From: Micromonospora sp. C31
GTDB taxonomy: Bacteria; Actinomycetota; Actinomycetes; Mycobacteriales; Micromonosporaceae
Assembly: GCF_018070575.1 (NCBI RefSeq)
Contig: NZ_JAGPXN010000001.1
Span: 248,001 to 312,000 of the forward strand
Reading direction: 5' to 3'
Length of the DNA: 64,000 nucleotides
The translations under genes were made by a program, and so were the position numbers. The first letter of the stretch is position 1. Every line of letters begins with the position of its first letter. Below, piece by piece: positions 7,408-15,954 of this stretch. The notes under the pieces were generated by a model. It did no database searches. It was not told the origin of the DNA and was given only the letters and a program-made list of their open reading frames with translations.

Positions 7408-7819
7408 GGTGCGCGCTCCGCAACGGAAGCGGACCAACGCCGGCCCGGGACGGCTGCTGATCGCGGTCTACCTGCTCTTCGCGATCGCCGCGACGAGCCG
7501 TGCCGGTCTCCAGATCGCCACGAAGTTCGACGAGGCGCCCGTGGCGTACCTGCTCTCGGCCCTCGCCGCGGCCATCTACATCGTCGCGGCGGTGGGGCTG
7601 GCCCGCGCCGGCGCCGCCGGCCGACGGGTCGCCCTGGCGTGCTGCGCCGTGGAGCTGGCCGGGGTGCTCGGCGTCGGGACCCTCAGCCTCGTCGACCCGG
7701 AGCTCTTCCCCGACGAGACGGTCTGGTCGCGGTTCGGCAGCGGGTACGGCTACATCCCGCTGGTCCTGCCGGTGCTCGGCCTGTTCTGGCTCTGGCGCAC
7801 CCGCCCCGCCAGGCCCTGA
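7400..7819 (+). CDS. Small integral membrane protein, coupled to the preceding gene
   Basis: 139 residues. A short basic N-terminus (APQRKRTNAGPGR) precedes four hydrophobic segments: LLIAVYLLFAIAATSRAG, LLSALAAAIYIVAAVGLAR, a third around residues 75-95, and IPLVLPVLGLFWLW at the end. The GTG at 7400 has GGGAGG 6 nt upstream, within the previous gene. It has the size and topology of many unnamed actinobacterial membrane proteins; no motif assigns a function. A hairpin follows the stop directly. Confidence 0.72.
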   Translation: MVEVRAPQRKRTNAGPGRLLIAVYLLFAIAATSRAGLQIATKFDEAPVAYLLSALAAAIYIVAAVGLARAGAAGRRVALACCAVELAGVLGVGTLSLVDPELFPDETVWSRFGSGYGYIPLVLPVLGLFWLWRTRPARP

Positions 7820-7820
7820 C

Positions 7821-7846
7821 CCCCGGCGGGCGGACGCCCGCCGGGG
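7821..7846. terminator. Bidirectional terminator hairpin
   Basis: An 11-bp perfect GC stem (CCCCGGCGGGC / GCCCGCCGGGG) with a 4-nt loop lies between the convergent membrane-protein and SDR genes, starting within 2 nt of the first stop codon. There is no T-run, as is common in high-GC actinobacteria. Confidence 0.7.
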
Positions 7847-7858
7847 CGTACGCGGGGG

Positions 7859-8617
7859 TCAGGACTTGGGGCCGCCGGCCACGTAGATGACCTGGCCGGA
7901 GACGAAGGAGGCGCCCTCGCTGGCGAGGAACGAGATGGTGTGCGCGATGTCCTCGGGGCGACCGACCCGGCGTACCGCGATCTCCGACTCGGCGTGCTTC
8001 TGGAGCGCCTCGAAGTCGACCTTCATGCGGGCGGCGGTGGCGGCGGTCATGTCGGTGACGATGAAGCCGGGCGCCACCGCGTTGACGGTCACCCCGAACT
8101 GGCCCAGCTCGATGGCGAGGGTCTTGGTGAAGCCCTGGAGGCCGGCCTTCGCCGCCGAGTAGTTCGCCTGACCCCGGTTGCCCAGCGCCGAGGTGCTGGA
8201 GAGGTTGACGATCCGGCCCCACTTCGCCTCGACCATGTGCTTCTGGGCGGCCTGGCAGAACAGGAACGCACCCCGCAGGTGCACGCCCATGACCGTGTCC
8301 CAGTCGGCGTCGGTCATCTTGAACAGCAGGTTGTCGCGGAGCACGCCGGCGTTGTTGACCAGCACCGTCGGGGCGCCCAGCTCGGCGGCGACCCGCTGCA
8401 CGGCCGCCTCGACCTGGGCCCGGTCGGACACGTCCGCGCCGACGCCGAGCGCCCGGCCGCCGGCCGCGGCGATGGCGTCCACGGTCTCCCTGGTCGCGGA
8501 CTCCTCGATGTCGACCACCGCGACCGCGAGGCCGTCGGCCGCCAGCCGCCGGGCGGTGGCCGCCCCGATCCCCCGCGCCGCCCCCGTGACGATGGCGACC
8601 CGCTGCTCCTCCGACAT
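7859..8617 (-). CDS. fabG: SDR family oxidoreductase, 3-oxoacyl-ACP reductase type
   Basis: 252 residues, standard classical-SDR length. TGAARGIG (11-18) is the NADP loop, NNAG lies at 88-91, and the catalytic set is Ser140/141, Tyr153 and Lys157 (YSAAK). The C-terminal PGFIVTDM and final VSGQVIYVAGG are as in FabG enzymes that reduce 3-oxoacyl-ACP or acetoacetyl-CoA to the 3-hydroxy form. ATG 8617 has GGGAGG close upstream. It is a stand-alone gene away from any fatty-acid synthase cluster, so it may be a FabG paralogue for a different ketone; the symbol indicates the family only. Confidence 0.85.
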   Translation of the reverse strand: MSEEQRVAIVTGAARGIGAATARRLAADGLAVAVVDIEESATRETVDAIAAAGGRALGVGADVSDRAQVEAAVQRVAAELGAPTVLVNNAGVLRDNLLFKMTDADWDTVMGVHLRGAFLFCQAAQKHMVEAKWGRIVNLSSTSALGNRGQANYSAAKAGLQGFTKTLAIELGQFGVTVNAVAPGFIVTDMTAATAARMKVDFEALQKHAESEIAVRRVGRPEDIAHTISFLASEGASFVSGQVIYVAGGPKS

Positions 8618-8743
8618 GCCTACCTCCCGGTAACTTGCGCTCGATCGAAGGAGCTTAACCCAGCCGTACGCCGTGCCGGCCCGGCACGGGCGCCGGCTCC
8701 CGGGACCCGTCGCGGCCGGTCGGGGTCAGGAGCGCCGTGCGGC

Positions 8744-8749
8744 TACTCT
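8744..8749 (+). promoter_or_regulatory. Leaderless-type -10 box (TACTCT)
   Basis: TACTCT ends 7 nt before the GTG at 8757. There is no Shine-Dalgarno sequence, which supports a leaderless message and the choice of this GTG as start. Confidence 0.55.
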
Positions 8750-8756
8750 CGCCGCC

Positions 8757-10343
8757 GTGGAGACAGTGGAGATCGAAGCGCCCGTCGTCGGTGTCACCGT
8801 CTATCCGGACCGGGCCCGGGTCACCCGCCGGGGCAGCACCCGGTTGGCCGCCGGCGAGCACCGGGTACGCGTCGCACCGTTGCCGCTGGGCCTGCGGCGG
8901 GACTCGCTGCGGGTCGGCGGCCGGGGCGCGGCCACCGTGCTCGGCGTTGACGTCGCGACGTGGCGGCAGGCACGCAGCGCCGACGGGCAGGTCCGCGCGC
9001 TGGAGCAGCGCAGCCGGGAACTGGCCGACGAGCTGGCCGAGGTCGACGACGCGTACGAGGTCGAGACGCAGCGGGGGCAGTTCCTCACCCGGTTGGCCGA
9101 CCGGGCCGGCGGCACGTACGCCCGCGCGTTGGCCGCCGGCGACGCCGCCCCGACCGACGTGGCCACCTTCGCCGACTCGGTGGCCGGCCAGCTCGCCGAC
9201 TCCCGGCGCCGCCGGCGCGGGCTGGACCGGCGGCGTACCGACCTGACCGAGGAGCTGGCGGCCGTCGACCGGCAGCTGGACGCCGCGAGCGGCAAGCGCG
9301 AACCGGACCGGCTGGCCGCCGAGGTGACCGTGTCGGTGGACGCCGACGACGCCGAGCTGGACCTGGAGCTGACCTACCTGGTCGACGGGGCCCGCTGGCA
9401 GCCCTCCTACGACGTGCGGCTGGTCGACGACGCCGTCACCGTCACCTGGTTCGGCCTGGTCAGCCAGGACACGGGCGAGGACTGGCCGGAGTGCGTGCTC
9501 GAACTCTCGACGGCGCGGCCGGCGGCGGCGACCGGCGTACCCGAGCTGACGCCCTGGTATCTCGACCGCGCCCGGCCGGTGCCGCCGCCGATGCCGATGG
9601 CGGCGGCGAGCTTCGGCGCGATGCCGGCGCCGGCAGCCCCCGGCGCGGCGCCCGCCGGTGCGGCGGCCCGGTCCGGCCCACCGCGCCCCAGGGTGCGGGA
9701 GAGCGCGGCCACGGTCGAGCAGGGCGTCACCGCTTCCACCTACCGCCCGGCCCGCCCGGTCGCGGTGCCGGCGGACGGCAGCGCCCACCGGGCCACCATC
9801 GCCGTGCTGGACCTGCCGGCCCGGCTGGACCACGTGGCCGTACCGGTCCGCGCGACAGAGGCGCACCTGCGGGCGACCGTACGCAACACCTCGTCGCACA
9901 CCCTGCTCCCCGGGCCGGCGGCGGTCTTCCACGGTGCCGACTTCGTCGCGGCCACCCGACTGCCGACGTGGGCGCCCGGCGAGGAGACCGAACTGGCCCT
10001 CGGGGTGGACGACCGGGTCCGCGTGGAGCGCAGGCTCAGCCGGCGCTCCGACACCCGCGCCACGCTCGGCTCGACCCGGCGGCGGGACGTGGAGTACCGG
10101 ATCAGCGTCGCCAACCACACGCCCCGGCCGGCCACCGTGGAGGTGCGCGACCAGCTTCCGGTGTCCCGCGACGAGGCGGTGGTCGTGCGGGAGCCCACCC
10201 TCGTCCCGCCCCCGGCAGAGCGCACGGAGCTGGGCGAGCTGACCTGGCGGCTGCCGCTCGGGCCGGGGGAGAGCGGGGAGATCACCCTGGGCTTCCGGGT
10301 CGAACTCGCCAGGGGCGTCGAGCTGGCCGGCTGGCGGGAGTGA
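8757..10343 (+). CDS. DUF4139 (MuiA-like) domain protein
   Basis: 528 residues. Residues about 8-100 match the N-terminal DUF4140 domain (VYPDRARVTRRG...); residues 75-185 form charged heptad-like helices; about 190-525 are the DUF4139 beta-rich domain (LTYLVDGARWQPSYDVRL, LSTARP, and the C-terminal YRISVANHTPRPATVEVRDQLPVS and TWRLPLGPGE). A Pro/Ala/Met-rich linker interrupts the domain at about residues 275-315. The family includes the 'mucoidy inhibitor' MuiA-like proteins; the biochemical role is unknown. No signal peptide is visible. It ends 4 bp from the stop of the convergent GH13 gene with no terminator between them. Confidence 0.82.
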   Translation: METVEIEAPVVGVTVYPDRARVTRRGSTRLAAGEHRVRVAPLPLGLRRDSLRVGGRGAATVLGVDVATWRQARSADGQVRALEQRSRELADELAEVDDAYEVETQRGQFLTRLADRAGGTYARALAAGDAAPTDVATFADSVAGQLADSRRRRRGLDRRRTDLTEELAAVDRQLDAASGKREPDRLAAEVTVSVDADDAELDLELTYLVDGARWQPSYDVRLVDDAVTVTWFGLVSQDTGEDWPECVLELSTARPAAATGVPELTPWYLDRARPVPPPMPMAAASFGAMPAPAAPGAAPAGAAARSGPPRPRVRESAATVEQGVTASTYRPARPVAVPADGSAHRATIAVLDLPARLDHVAVPVRATEAHLRATVRNTSSHTLLPGPAAVFHGADFVAATRLPTWAPGEETELALGVDDRVRVERRLSRRSDTRATLGSTRRRDVEYRISVANHTPRPATVEVRDQLPVSRDEAVVVREPTLVPPPAERTELGELTWRLPLGPGESGEITLGFRVELARGVELAGWRE

Positions 10344-10347
10344 CCGG

Positions 10348-12000
10348 TCAGAAACCGCGCGCGCGGCAGAGGCGGATCCACCGGTAGCCGTGGCCGGCCA
10401 CCTTCAGGCGGTCCAGCTTGCCGACCTCGCCGTAGTTGCGGTCGGCGAGGACCTCGTTGGGCAGGTCCGCCTCCGGCTCCAGCACGCTGAGGTCCACCTC
10501 GGCGTCGGCGGTGCCGAGGTTGTGCACGAAGACCATCGTGCCGGCGCGCCCGTCGGCCCGGTGCGCCAACACCCCCGGCGGCGTCGGCACGTCGATGTGG
10601 GTGGTCGAGCCCGAGCCCACCTCCGGGGCCTCGCGGAGCGTACGGATCATCCGCTCGAACCAGGCGAGCAGCGACTTCGAGTCGCCCCGCTGGGCGGTCA
10701 CGTTGACCTTCTCGTACGAGAACTCACCCTTGTCGATCACCGGGCGGACCAGCTTCTCCGGGTCCGCCGTGGAGAAGCCCGCGTTCGGCTGGTACGACCA
10801 CTGCATCGGGGTGCGGATCGCCTCCCGGCCGGGCAGCGACAGGTCCTCCCCCATGCCGATCTCCTCGCCGTAGCGCAGCACCGGCGTGCCGCGCAGTGAG
10901 AACTGCAGCGCGTACGCCAGCTCGACGCGGCGGCGGTCGTTGCCGAGCATCGGGGCGAGCCGGCGGCGGATGCCCCGGTCGTAGATGCGCATGTCCTCGT
11001 CCGGACCGAACTCCGCGTACACCTGGTTGCGCTGCTCGGCGGTGAGCCGGGAGAGGTCGATCTCGTCGTGGTTGCGCAGGAAGGTGGCCCACTGCCCACC
11101 CTCGGGCAGCGCCGGGGTGTCCCGTAGCGCCTCGATGATGGGCTCCGGGTCCTGCCGGGCCAGGGCCAGCATCAGCCGCCCGTTGAGCATGAAGTCGAAG
11201 AGCATGTGCAGCCGGTTGCCCGAGCCGCCGCTGTCGGCGAAGAAGGTCGGCAGTTGGTCGGGCTCGACGTTGGCCTCGGCGAGCAGGACGGCGTCGCCCC
11301 GGTACCACTGCACGTGCTGGCGCAGCTCGGTGAGGAATTCGTAGTCCTTGGGCGAGTCGGGGTTGCCCGGCTCGGTCAGCTCGATGATGAACGGCACGGC
11401 GTCCATCCGGAAGCCGGAGACGCCGAGCTGGAGCCAGAACGACATGATCTTCTTGACCTCGGCACGGACCGCCGGGTTGGTCATGTTCAGATCCGGCTGG
11501 AACTTGTAGAACCGGTGGTAGTACCAGGCCTCGGCGGTGCGGTCGTAGGTCCAGGTCTCGTGCTGTTCGCCGGGGAAGACCATGCCCTGGTGCCGGTCGG
11601 CCGGCTCGTGGTCGGACCAGACGTACCAGTCCCGGTACGGCGAGTCGGGCGACGAGCGGGCGGACTGGAACCACGGGTGCTCGTTCGAGGTGTGGTTGAC
11701 GACCAGGTCGATGATCACCCGGATGCCACGGTTCTGCGCCTGGTGCAGCAGCTCCGCGAAGTCGCCGAGGGTGCCGAAGCGCGGGTCGATGTTGTAGAAG
11801 TCGGTCGCGTCGTAGCCGTCGTCCCGGTTGGGCGACGGGTGGACGGGGTGCAGCCAGAGGCAGGTCACGCCCAGCCGGGCGAGATAGTCCAGCCGGCCGA
11901 TGAGCCCCCGGATGTCACCGACCCCGTCACCGTCGGAGTCCGCGTACGTGTCGATGTCGAGGCAGTAGACGACCGCCTCCGAGTACCACCTGTCAGCCAT
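10348..12000 (-). CDS. GH13 alpha-amylase family protein, trehalose-synthase (TreS)-like
   Basis: 550 residues. The GH13 catalytic triad is intact: nucleophile D200 (GFRMDAV), acid/base E242 (LLAEAN) and D312 (LRNHDE). The opening RWYSEAVVYCLDIDTYADSDGDGVGDIRGL and the motif IDLVVNHTS are those of the TreS/oligo-1,6-glucosidase group, and LRNHDEIDL is typical of maltose alpha-D-glucosyltransferase, which interconverts maltose and trehalose. It is slightly shorter than classical TreS and is not next to treZ, treY or a maltokinase, so another glucan-acting specificity is possible. No signal peptide: cytoplasmic. Confidence 0.85.
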   Translation of the reverse strand: MADRWYSEAVVYCLDIDTYADSDGDGVGDIRGLIGRLDYLARLGVTCLWLHPVHPSPNRDDGYDATDFYNIDPRFGTLGDFAELLHQAQNRGIRVIIDLVVNHTSNEHPWFQSARSSPDSPYRDWYVWSDHEPADRHQGMVFPGEQHETWTYDRTAEAWYYHRFYKFQPDLNMTNPAVRAEVKKIMSFWLQLGVSGFRMDAVPFIIELTEPGNPDSPKDYEFLTELRQHVQWYRGDAVLLAEANVEPDQLPTFFADSGGSGNRLHMLFDFMLNGRLMLALARQDPEPIIEALRDTPALPEGGQWATFLRNHDEIDLSRLTAEQRNQVYAEFGPDEDMRIYDRGIRRRLAPMLGNDRRRVELAYALQFSLRGTPVLRYGEEIGMGEDLSLPGREAIRTPMQWSYQPNAGFSTADPEKLVRPVIDKGEFSYEKVNVTAQRGDSKSLLAWFERMIRTLREAPEVGSGSTTHIDVPTPPGVLAHRADGRAGTMVFVHNLGTADAEVDLSVLEPEADLPNEVLADRNYGEVGKLDRLKVAGHGYRWIRLCRARGF

Positions 12001-12129
12001 GCCTGGCTAATGTCTCCGATCCGGGCTGCCGGCAAACGTGAGCAGTCCCGCTGCGGCCGGCTCCGGCGCCGACGGCACTGCTCGGCACCGACGACGACGG
12101 CCACGGTGGCCGGCTACTGCGAACAGGTG

Positions 12130-12146
12130 GGTACCGGCGGTACCGT
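12130..12146 (+). promoter_or_regulatory. -10 box with overlapping GGTACC repeat
   Basis: TACCGT (12141-12146) ends 7 nt before the ATG at 12154, fitting a leaderless start. It overlaps GGTACC-GGC-GGTACC (12130-12144), a near-palindrome, so a dimeric repressor could occupy the promoter. Confidence 0.45.
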
Positions 12147-12153
12147 CGCCGGC

Positions 12154-12756
12154 ATGGTTGACGCGACGCGGCCGGTCGACTGGGCCGAGGGTGAGTGGTG
12201 CAACGAGCCGGTGCTGGTCGAGCCCGGGCCGGCGGGCGAGTTGCTGGTGCAGCCGGCCGAGGGCAGCGACCTGTGGCGGCACACCTCGTACGGCTTCGTC
12301 CACGACGACGCCCCGGCGCTGCTCGCGCCGCTGCCCGCCGGCGAGGCCGTGGAGGTCACCTTCGTCCTCGACTACGGCGAGCAGTTCGACCAGGCCGGCG
12401 TGCTGGTGCGGGTGGACGAGCGGAACTGGGTCAAGGCCGGGGTGGAGGTCAGCGACGGCCAGCCGCAGGTCGGCGCCGTGGTGACCCGGGAGGTCTCCGA
12501 CTGGTCGGTCGCCCCGGTGCCGATCTGGGCCGGCCGGGAGGTGACCGTCCGGGTCAGCCGCGACCGGGACGCCCTCACCGTACGGGCCCGGTCCGACGAC
12601 GAGCCGTGGCGGCTGGTCCGGCTCGCCCCGCTGGCAGCGGACGCGGTGGCGGCGGCCGGGCCGTACTGCTGCTCGCCCACCCGGGCGGGCCTGCGGGTCC
12701 GGTTCACCGGCTGGCGGCGGGGGCCGGCCGACGCGGAGCTGCACCCGGAGGGCTGA
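12154..12756 (+). CDS. DUF1349 domain protein (concanavalin-A-like fold)
   Basis: 200 residues, essentially a single DUF1349 domain. The order WCNEP...LLVQPAEGSDLWRHTSYGFVHDDAPALL, FVLDYGEQFDQAGVLVRVDERNWVKAGVE and the late WRLVRLAPL/GPYCCSPTRAGLRVRF is characteristic. The family adopts a beta-jelly-roll lectin-like fold and is annotated as a regulator of enolase 1 by historical association; a carbohydrate-binding role is plausible but unproven. It is divergent from the GH13 gene across a 153-bp spacer. The start is set by the -10 box 7 nt upstream. Confidence 0.82.
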   Translation: MVDATRPVDWAEGEWCNEPVLVEPGPAGELLVQPAEGSDLWRHTSYGFVHDDAPALLAPLPAGEAVEVTFVLDYGEQFDQAGVLVRVDERNWVKAGVEVSDGQPQVGAVVTREVSDWSVAPVPIWAGREVTVRVSRDRDALTVRARSDDEPWRLVRLAPLAADAVAAAGPYCCSPTRAGLRVRFTGWRRGPADAELHPEG

Positions 12757-12880
12757 ACCGGGGTGCGCCGGACCGACTCGCGACCGGTGGTGCAGCCGCT
12801 GCGCGGCGGCCAGCGCGGGCAGGTGTGACGGCCGGGACGAAGGGTAGATGACCCTGATCGGACCGGCCGGAAGGATCGCC

Positions 12881-13549
12881 ATGGCACTCGCCGAGAACGT
12901 CGACCCGACCCGACTCGGCGGCCTGACCGGCTGGGTGGCGGGGGTGATCGACGCCGCCGGCGCCATCGGGGTGGCCCTGCTGGTCGCCCTGGAGAGCATC
13001 GTCCCGCCGGTCCCCAGCGAGATCGTCCTGGCGATGGCCGGCTACCTGGCCGGCGAGGGACGGTTCAACGTCGTCGTGGTGGGGCTCGCCGCCACCGCCG
13101 GTTCCCTGGGCGGGGCGCTCGTCCTCTACTGGCTGGGCGCGGTTGCCGGCGAGGACCGGCTCAAGCGGTGGCTCGACCGGTTGCCCCTGGTCGACCTCGA
13201 CGACCTGGAGAAGGCCGACCGCTGGTTCGAGCGGCACGGCCGGTGGGCGGTGCTCTTCGGCCGGATGATGCCGGTGGTACGCAGTCTGATCTCGATCCCC
13301 GCCGGGGCCAACCGGATGCCGCTGCCGGAGTTCATCGCGTTCACCACGCTGGGCAGTGGCATCTGGAACGCGCTCTTCGTCGGTCTGGGATACGCGCTCG
13401 GCTCCCGCTGGCAGCAGATCGAGCAGTACAGCAGGTGGTTCGACTACGGCATCGTCGCCGCCTTCGTCGTGATGATCTCCTGGTGGGCGGTCAAGAAGAC
13501 CAGGCGCCGCCGCACCCGCCACCGCGACCACGCCGACGCCGCCTCCTGA
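12881..13549 (+). CDS. DedA family membrane protein
   Basis: 222 residues. The DedA/SNARE-associated domain covers most of the protein: LESIVPPVPSEIVLAMAGYLAG (E and P residues of the re-entrant loop), YWLGAVAGEDRLKRW, and FGRMMPVVRSLISIPAGANRMPLPEF (the R-x3-P-x-R-S-x3-I-P-A-G motif). DedA proteins are plasma-membrane lipid transporters/scramblases, some of which flip phosphatidylethanolamine or undecaprenyl phosphate. The ATG at 12881 is preferred because GGAAGG lies 6 nt upstream; an in-frame ATG at 12848 would add 11 residues. The C-terminus is strongly basic. Confidence 0.87.
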   Translation: MALAENVDPTRLGGLTGWVAGVIDAAGAIGVALLVALESIVPPVPSEIVLAMAGYLAGEGRFNVVVVGLAATAGSLGGALVLYWLGAVAGEDRLKRWLDRLPLVDLDDLEKADRWFERHGRWAVLFGRMMPVVRSLISIPAGANRMPLPEFIAFTTLGSGIWNALFVGLGYALGSRWQQIEQYSRWFDYGIVAAFVVMISWWAVKKTRRRRTRHRDHADAAS

Positions 13550-13570
13550 GCCCCACTCCCACCCCGCCCC

Positions 13571-13597
13571 GCCCTGCCCCCGCAGGGGGGACAGGGC
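13571..13597. terminator. Hairpin between convergent dedA-like and chitinase genes
   Basis: GCCCTGCCCCC pairs with GGGGG-GA-CAGGGC around a 3-nt loop, with a two-base bulge. It sits between the two stop codons and could stop both transcripts. Confidence 0.6.
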
Positions 13598-13609
13598 TCA
13601 GGGGCAGGG

Positions 13610-14983
13610 TCAGGGCAGGGTCCTGAGGTGGGGGGCCACCGTGCGGGCGAAGGCGTTGCCGTTGGTCACGTCCCAGTTGACCGACCAGGTCATCGCGCCA
13701 CGGATGCCCGGGTAGGTACGCGGCGGGCGGAAGCTGCCGCAGTTGGTGCCACGGTCCAGACAGTCCAGCGCGGCGTTGACCACGGAGGGCGCGACGATGC
13801 CGCCGCCGGCCGCACCGGCGCCGGCCGGCAGGCCGAGACCGACCTGGTCCGGGCGGAGCCCGGCCTCCAACTGGAGGCAGGCCAGCGCGACGATGAAGTT
13901 CACCGTCCCCTGGGCGTACGCGGCGTTGCGGTCGCAGCCGAGCATCGCTCCCGAGTTGTAGAACTGGGTGTTCACGACGGTGAGGATGTCCTTGATGTCG
14001 AGCGCCAGCTTGAAGTAGCTGCTCTCCGGGGACTGCATGTCGATGGTCTGCGGGGCCATCGCGATGATCAGTCCGGCGCCCACCTTGGCCCGCAGCGAGC
14101 GCAACGCCTGGGCCATGTAGGTCGGGTTCAGCCCGTTCTCCAGGTCGATGTCGACCCCGTCGAAGCCGTACCGCTGGATCAGCGCGTGGACGCTGTCGCT
14201 GAACGCGGCGGCGGAGGCGGCGTCGTTGACCGCCACCCGGCCCGTCTCGCCGCCGACCGAGATGATCACCTTCCTGCCCCGGGACTGGAGGGCGCGCACG
14301 TCGGCGGAGAAGTCGGCGTCGGTGTAGCCGCCGAGGGCGGTGGACAGGCCGGGGTCGATGGTGAAGGCGACCGCGCCGGGGATCGCGGTGGCATCGGCGA
14401 ACGCGACCGCGACGACGTCGTACTCGGCCGGCACGTCACGCAGGCGCAGCTCGACGGCCGGGTTGTCGAAGTTGTGCCAGTAGCCGGTGAGGATGCGCTT
14501 CGGCAGACCGGTGTTCGGCGGCGGGCTCGTCGGGGGCGGGGTCGTCGGCGGTGCGGTCGTCGGCGGGGCGGTGGTGGGGCTGGTGCCGCCGCCGCACGGC
14601 GTGCCGTTGAGCTGGCAGTTGACGGGCGCGCCCGGCCCGGAGCCGAGGAAGCCGAACGAGACCGAGGCCCCTGGGGCGATGCGGCCGTTCCAGGACCGGT
14701 TGGTGAAGGTGTGCCGCTGGCCCGCCGAGGTCAGCAGCGCGTCCCAGTAGCTGCCGAGGGTCGTCCCGGCCGGCAGTTCGAAGGCGACCGTCCAGCCGTC
14801 GACCGCGGACCCGCCCCCGTTCGTGATCGTGTACTTCCCCTCCCAGCCCGACCCCCAGTCGGACGTCTTGACGAAGCTGGCGGTCACCCCGGCGGCGAAC
14901 GCCGGCATCGCCACCCACACCGCGCCGAGCGCCGCCACCACGGCTGTGACCAGCGAGAAAACCAGAGATCTGGATCGTTTCAC
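13610..14983 (-). CDS. Secreted chitinase: CBM2 plus GH18
   Basis: 457 residues. A Sec signal (MKRSRSLVFSLVTAVVAALG, cut near AFA-A, about residue 30) is followed by a family 2 carbohydrate-binding module (about 31-130, with the usual surface Trp residues and a Cys pair), a Thr/Pro linker (about 133-158) and a GH18 barrel. The catalytic DxxDxDxE motif is FDGVDIDLENG, with acid E282. It hydrolyses chitin outside the cell with retention via substrate assistance. The GTG at 14983 follows GGAGGG; the frame extends 17 codons further, but that part lacks signal-peptide character. The A/T-rich upstream region suggests induction by chitin breakdown products. Confidence 0.92.
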   Translation of the reverse strand: MKRSRSLVFSLVTAVVAALGAVWVAMPAFAAGVTASFVKTSDWGSGWEGKYTITNGGGSAVDGWTVAFELPAGTTLGSYWDALLTSAGQRHTFTNRSWNGRIAPGASVSFGFLGSGPGAPVNCQLNGTPCGGGTSPTTAPPTTAPPTTPPPTSPPPNTGLPKRILTGYWHNFDNPAVELRLRDVPAEYDVVAVAFADATAIPGAVAFTIDPGLSTALGGYTDADFSADVRALQSRGRKVIISVGGETGRVAVNDAASAAAFSDSVHALIQRYGFDGVDIDLENGLNPTYMAQALRSLRAKVGAGLIIAMAPQTIDMQSPESSYFKLALDIKDILTVVNTQFYNSGAMLGCDRNAAYAQGTVNFIVALACLQLEAGLRPDQVGLGLPAGAGAAGGGIVAPSVVNAALDCLDRGTNCGSFRPPRTYPGIRGAMTWSVNWDVTNGNAFARTVAPHLRTLP

Positions 14984-15032
14984 GACACCCTCCACACCCG
15001 GACACCATCCACCTGCATCAACATTGACGCCC

Positions 15033-15050
15033 ATTATTAGGAGTGTTAAC
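15033..15050 (-). promoter_or_regulatory. A/T-rich promoter/operator region of the chitinase gene
   Basis: On the minus strand TAATAAT (15039-15033) is a good -10 candidate about 50 bp before the GTG. Directly upstream lies the palindrome GTTAAC (15045-15050) within AACAGTTAACACTCC. This is one of the few A/T-rich spots in the window and is a plausible site for carbon-source control. The -35 is not obvious. Confidence 0.4.
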
Positions 15051-15112
15051 TGTTTCTGTCCAGACGCCCGCCGACCGAAGTCGACGACAACGGTCGTCGA
15101 TGGAAGCCGGTG

Positions 15113-15859
15113 TCACCGGCCGTCGACGGACTCCGGTGTCGGGCGCGGGCGGCGCAGCACCGCCTGCTCCGTCGCCGACCAGGCGGTGGTGGTGACCAGG
15201 TAGATCACCGCCGCGAGCGGCAGCACCACCGCCACCAGCACCGTCGTGTACGGCAGCAGCGGCAGCAGCCGACCGGGCACGGCCGCACCGGGCCCCTCGG
15301 TCGGCGTACCGGCCACCGTCGCGGTCGCCGCCGCACGCCGCATCCGCCGCGACGTCCAGCAGGCCAGCGCCAGCAGGACCGCCAGCAGGACCCCGAACAG
15401 CGGCAGCGCCCCGCCGCCCAGCCCGTCGCCGAGGTGGTGGCCCAGCGGCACGCCGGCCAGCCGCTCGCCCAGCAGCCCGGTGCCGCCCTCGGCGGTGGTG
15501 AAGAGCCGGTACATCACCAGCAGGACCGGAGCCTGGAGCAGCAACGGCAGGCAGCCGGACACCGGGCTGGCGCCGTTGGCCCGGTAGAGCGCGAACAACT
15601 CGCCCGGCAACCGGGCGGGGTCGTCCGCGTACCGCCGCTGGAGCTCGCGGACCTCGGGGGCGAGCGCCGCGCGGCGCCGCTCCCCGCGCACCTGCGCCAC
15701 GGTCAGCGGCGAGATCAGCAGGCGGACGACGACGGTGAGGACGACGATGGCGGCGGCCGTGGCCGCGTCGCCGGCCAGCGGTTCGAGCAGGGTGGTGAAC
15801 CAGGTGAGCGCGCGGCCGGCGGCGCCGACGGCGGCGGGCAGAGGTGCGAAGGCGAGCAT
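15113..15859 (-). CDS. YidC/Oxa1 family membrane insertase, accessory paralogue
   Basis: 248 residues with five hydrophobic segments. The conserved region VVRLLISPLTVAQVRGERR contains the groove arginine of YidC. It is followed by the charged cytoplasmic helix pair (PEVRELQRRYADDPARLPGELFALYRANGASPVSGCLPLLLQAPVLLVMYRLF), then the last helices. YidC proteins insert or fold membrane proteins. The canonical copy normally sits with rpmH-rnpA-jag near oriC; this one does not, and its C-terminal tail is short, so it is a second, specialised copy. The DUF6412 gene lies 95 bp upstream on the same strand, a pairing that suggests shared work. Confidence 0.85.
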   Translation of the reverse strand: MLAFAPLPAAVGAAGRALTWFTTLLEPLAGDAATAAAIVVLTVVVRLLISPLTVAQVRGERRRAALAPEVRELQRRYADDPARLPGELFALYRANGASPVSGCLPLLLQAPVLLVMYRLFTTAEGGTGLLGERLAGVPLGHHLGDGLGGGALPLFGVLLAVLLALACWTSRRMRRAAATATVAGTPTEGPGAAVPGRLLPLLPYTTVLVAVVLPLAAVIYLVTTTAWSATEQAVLRRPRPTPESVDGR

Positions 15860-15954
15860 GGCTGACCCCTCGGTCCGATTCCGGAGTGCCGGCCCGGCGC
15901 GGAGAAGAGTCGCCGGACGGGCGGATGAACGGCGGAATCGGCCGCGCGGCGGTG

